From DHVE2 group archaeon (lineage in GTDB: Archaea; Thermoplasmatota; Thermoplasmata; Thermoplasmatales; Aciduliprofundaceae), in contig JALVVV010000049.1 of NCBI GenBank assembly GCA_027023265.1, forward strand, positions 124,001 to 188,000: a stretch of DNA of 64,000 nucleotides. The letters run 5' to 3'. Numbering within the stretch: the stretch's first letter is position 1; the number at the start of each line of letters is the position of its first letter. Position numbers and translations under genes: made by a program. Positions 61,416 through 64,000 of the stretch are shown here, in pieces. The notes below the pieces were generated by a model. It saw only the letters and a list, made by a program, of their open reading frames with translations. It had not been told where the DNA came from and ran no database searches.

Positions 61416-62456
61416 CTATTTCTCGATTATAATCAGGGGAATAATCATCTCCTCTTCAGAAACACCACCATGCATACCCTTTATATCGAAATCTTGATAC
61501 CACACACCCTCATTTTTACCAGGCAAAATCACGTAATCAGGTGCGCGAACATTCAGATATTTATGCTCCTTCCCCGGACCAAGTAGCTCTTTAAATTTAT
61601 TCCTATTTATGTACTCAAAATCCCCTCTGTAATCACCATATACAAAAACATCACGGGGAGAGCCACCCACCCTCGCATCTCGAAATTTCTCAACTCTCCT
61701 GTATAGCACGTCAACTTGCCCGTGGTCTGCGGTTATTATCGCGGTGCGGGGCACTCCTGAATTTACCGCTTCCCTTACGAATTTAGAGACACCCTTTATT
61801 TCATCAACCACGTGCTCGTTCTTTGTTCCGTACTTGTGCTGGGCAATATCCACCGCATCCGTGTAAAAATACACATAATCACTTTCATCTTCTCTAAGGT
61901 GCTTAAGAGCATCATCAAATGATTCATAGCCAACAACACGAGCTCCTGAGGTCATGTGTCGGGTAAAAAGGGAGGTGGTGTAATCATTAGGTAGATAAAC
62001 ACTGGATTTCAAACCATGGGAATTCAATTTTTCAAATATAGTTGGAAGACCATACAAGGTTGAGGGGTTGCAACCAGCCATGACCAACGAGTCCACGGAA
62101 TCAGAATCAGCAGGGGAGAAAAGTATGCTTTTCACAATATCACCGTACTCTTCGTAAAACATGTACCACTCCAATATACCATGCTCCTTGGGGCTCAACC
62201 CGGTGAAAACAGTGGGCAAAACCGCGGAGGTTGTGCTTGGAAAAATAGATGTTATAGATTCAGTGCATTCAAGTCCATCCCATAGAAAGTCACCCACAAC
62301 GTTCATGCCCATTGCATCAATCAAAAAAAGTATGAGCTTTTCAGCTCGTAAATCTCCATGACCTACTATTGCCTGGTTATCCTGAATCCCAAAGGCCCTT
62401 AAGACAGTGTGGGGCACGTTGTATATACTCTTCGAATAATTTGGCAGCACAACCAT
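61416..62456 (-). CDS. Alkaline phosphatase superfamily phosphodiesterase/nucleotide pyrophosphatase
   Basis: This 346-residue protein has the metal-binding fold of type I phosphodiesterases: first Asp in LFLIDAMGMNV, nucleophile Thr in SIFPSTTSAVLPT, Asp/His in TDAVDIAQHK, DHG in ITADHGQVDV and the last His in KGMHGG. No signal peptide is visible, so it is probably cytosolic. Substrate is unknown. It starts right at the guaB stop (adjacent bases), so both are likely co-transcribed. Confidence 0.85.
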   Translation of the reverse strand: MVVLPNYSKSIYNVPHTVLRAFGIQDNQAIVGHGDLRAEKLILFLIDAMGMNVVGDFLWDGLECTESITSIFPSTTSAVLPTVFTGLSPKEHGILEWYMFYEEYGDIVKSILFSPADSDSVDSLVMAGCNPSTLYGLPTIFEKLNSHGLKSSVYLPNDYTTSLFTRHMTSGARVVGYESFDDALKHLREDESDYVYFYTDAVDIAQHKYGTKNEHVVDEIKGVSKFVREAVNSGVPRTAIITADHGQVDVLYRRVEKFRDARVGGSPRDVFVYGDYRGDFEYINRNKFKELLGPGKEHKYLNVRAPDYVILPGKNEGVWYQDFDIKGMHGGVSEEEMIIPLIIIEK

Positions 62457-63923
<1,467 letters not shown>

Positions 63924-63925
63924 TC

Positions 63926-63933
63926 ATTTAAAA
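63926..63933. promoter_or_regulatory. Palindromic TATA element between guaB and the right-edge frame
   Basis: ATTTAAAA contains the palindrome TTTAAA. It is well placed for guaB on the minus strand (24 nt) and slightly close (about 20 nt) for the plus-strand frame at 63950, so one box might serve both. Confidence 0.4.
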
Positions 63934-63949
63934 CTTTCCCCCCTTAGCT

Positions 63950-64000
63950 ATGTTTAGTTCCCTGAAAAACCCCATGGGAAATAGATATGTTTCGAGTACC
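63950..64000 (+). CDS. Possible start of a plus-strand gene running off the right edge
   Basis: From ATG 63950 the frame is open for all 17 codons to the window edge and begins MFSSLKNPMGNRY. It lies downstream of the palindromic TATA element. Too short to identify; ATG 63974 in the same frame is an alternative start. Confidence 0.35.
   Translation, partial: MFSSLKNPMGNRYVSST

Overview
The window is a gene-dense archaeal chromosome segment. The basis is archaeal-type ribosomal proteins L11, L1, L10/P0 and L12/P1, Spt5, a full-length archaeosine tRNA-guanine transglycosylase, HerA/NurA, a PIN-ATPase-KH protein, archaeal type IV pilins, a tungsten-type aldehyde:ferredoxin oxidoreductase and TATA boxes about 25 nt upstream of start codons. 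FtsZ, an SDR-type threonine dehydrogenase like that of Thermoplasma, bifunctional FtcD and many leaderless starts suggest a thermophilic anaerobic heterotroph of the Thermoplasmata (Aciduliprofundum/DHVE2-like). That placement is inference from gene content; no database was searched. I saw no insertion sequence, prophage or CRISPR array, and no stretch over 300 bases lacks a gene.

Layout. 1-940: two tandem pilin-like genes, the first cut by the window edge. 1162-3220: potassium uptake (TrkA/TrkH), followed by a GC-rich structured element (3225-3350) that looks like a new small RNA on the minus strand. 3440-6399: pyruvate:ferredoxin oxidoreductase operon porGDAB. 6390-9660: aspartate/tyrosine decarboxylase, glutamine synthetase and cis-prenyltransferase. 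9680-18329: surface biology, with a 1563-residue membrane-anchored surface protein, a TPR membrane protein and a secreted GH5-like hydrolase. 18333-21548: an AOR-MoaD-radical SAM tungstopterin cassette. 21685-29743: ThiL, AmmeMemoRadiSam radical SAM protein, OB-HD nuclease-like protein, NurA-HerA, PIN-ATPase-KH and a CYTH protein.

29897-33983: a Ras-like GTPase facing a large AAA/TPR signalling ATPase that seems to carry an inserted Roadblock/longin-like domain. 34114-39111: tRNA-Gln, SpoU methyltransferase, threonine dehydrogenase, TgtA without its zinc cysteines, and an M16 peptidase. 39339-49887: topoisomerase I, anaerobic ribonucleotide reductase and activase, presenilin-like protease, zinc-ribbon protein, M20 peptidase, isocitrate/isopropylmalate-type dehydrogenase and small membrane proteins. 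49965-57072: TPR and PUA proteins, then the ftsZ-secE-spt5-L11-L1-L10-L12 operon on the minus strand, with a likely L1 autoregulatory hairpin and a 51-residue membrane protein at its end. 57233-63905: HExxE protein, FtcD, membrane proteins, a winged-helix regulator pair, phosphodiesterase and IMP dehydrogenase.

The best candidates for something undescribed are the 3225-3350 RNA, the GTPase/Roadblock-ATPase pair, the zinc-site-less TgtA, the Spt5 with an Ig-like N-terminal domain, and the surface protein that joins a cytoplasmic helix-hairpin-helix region to a large ectodomain.
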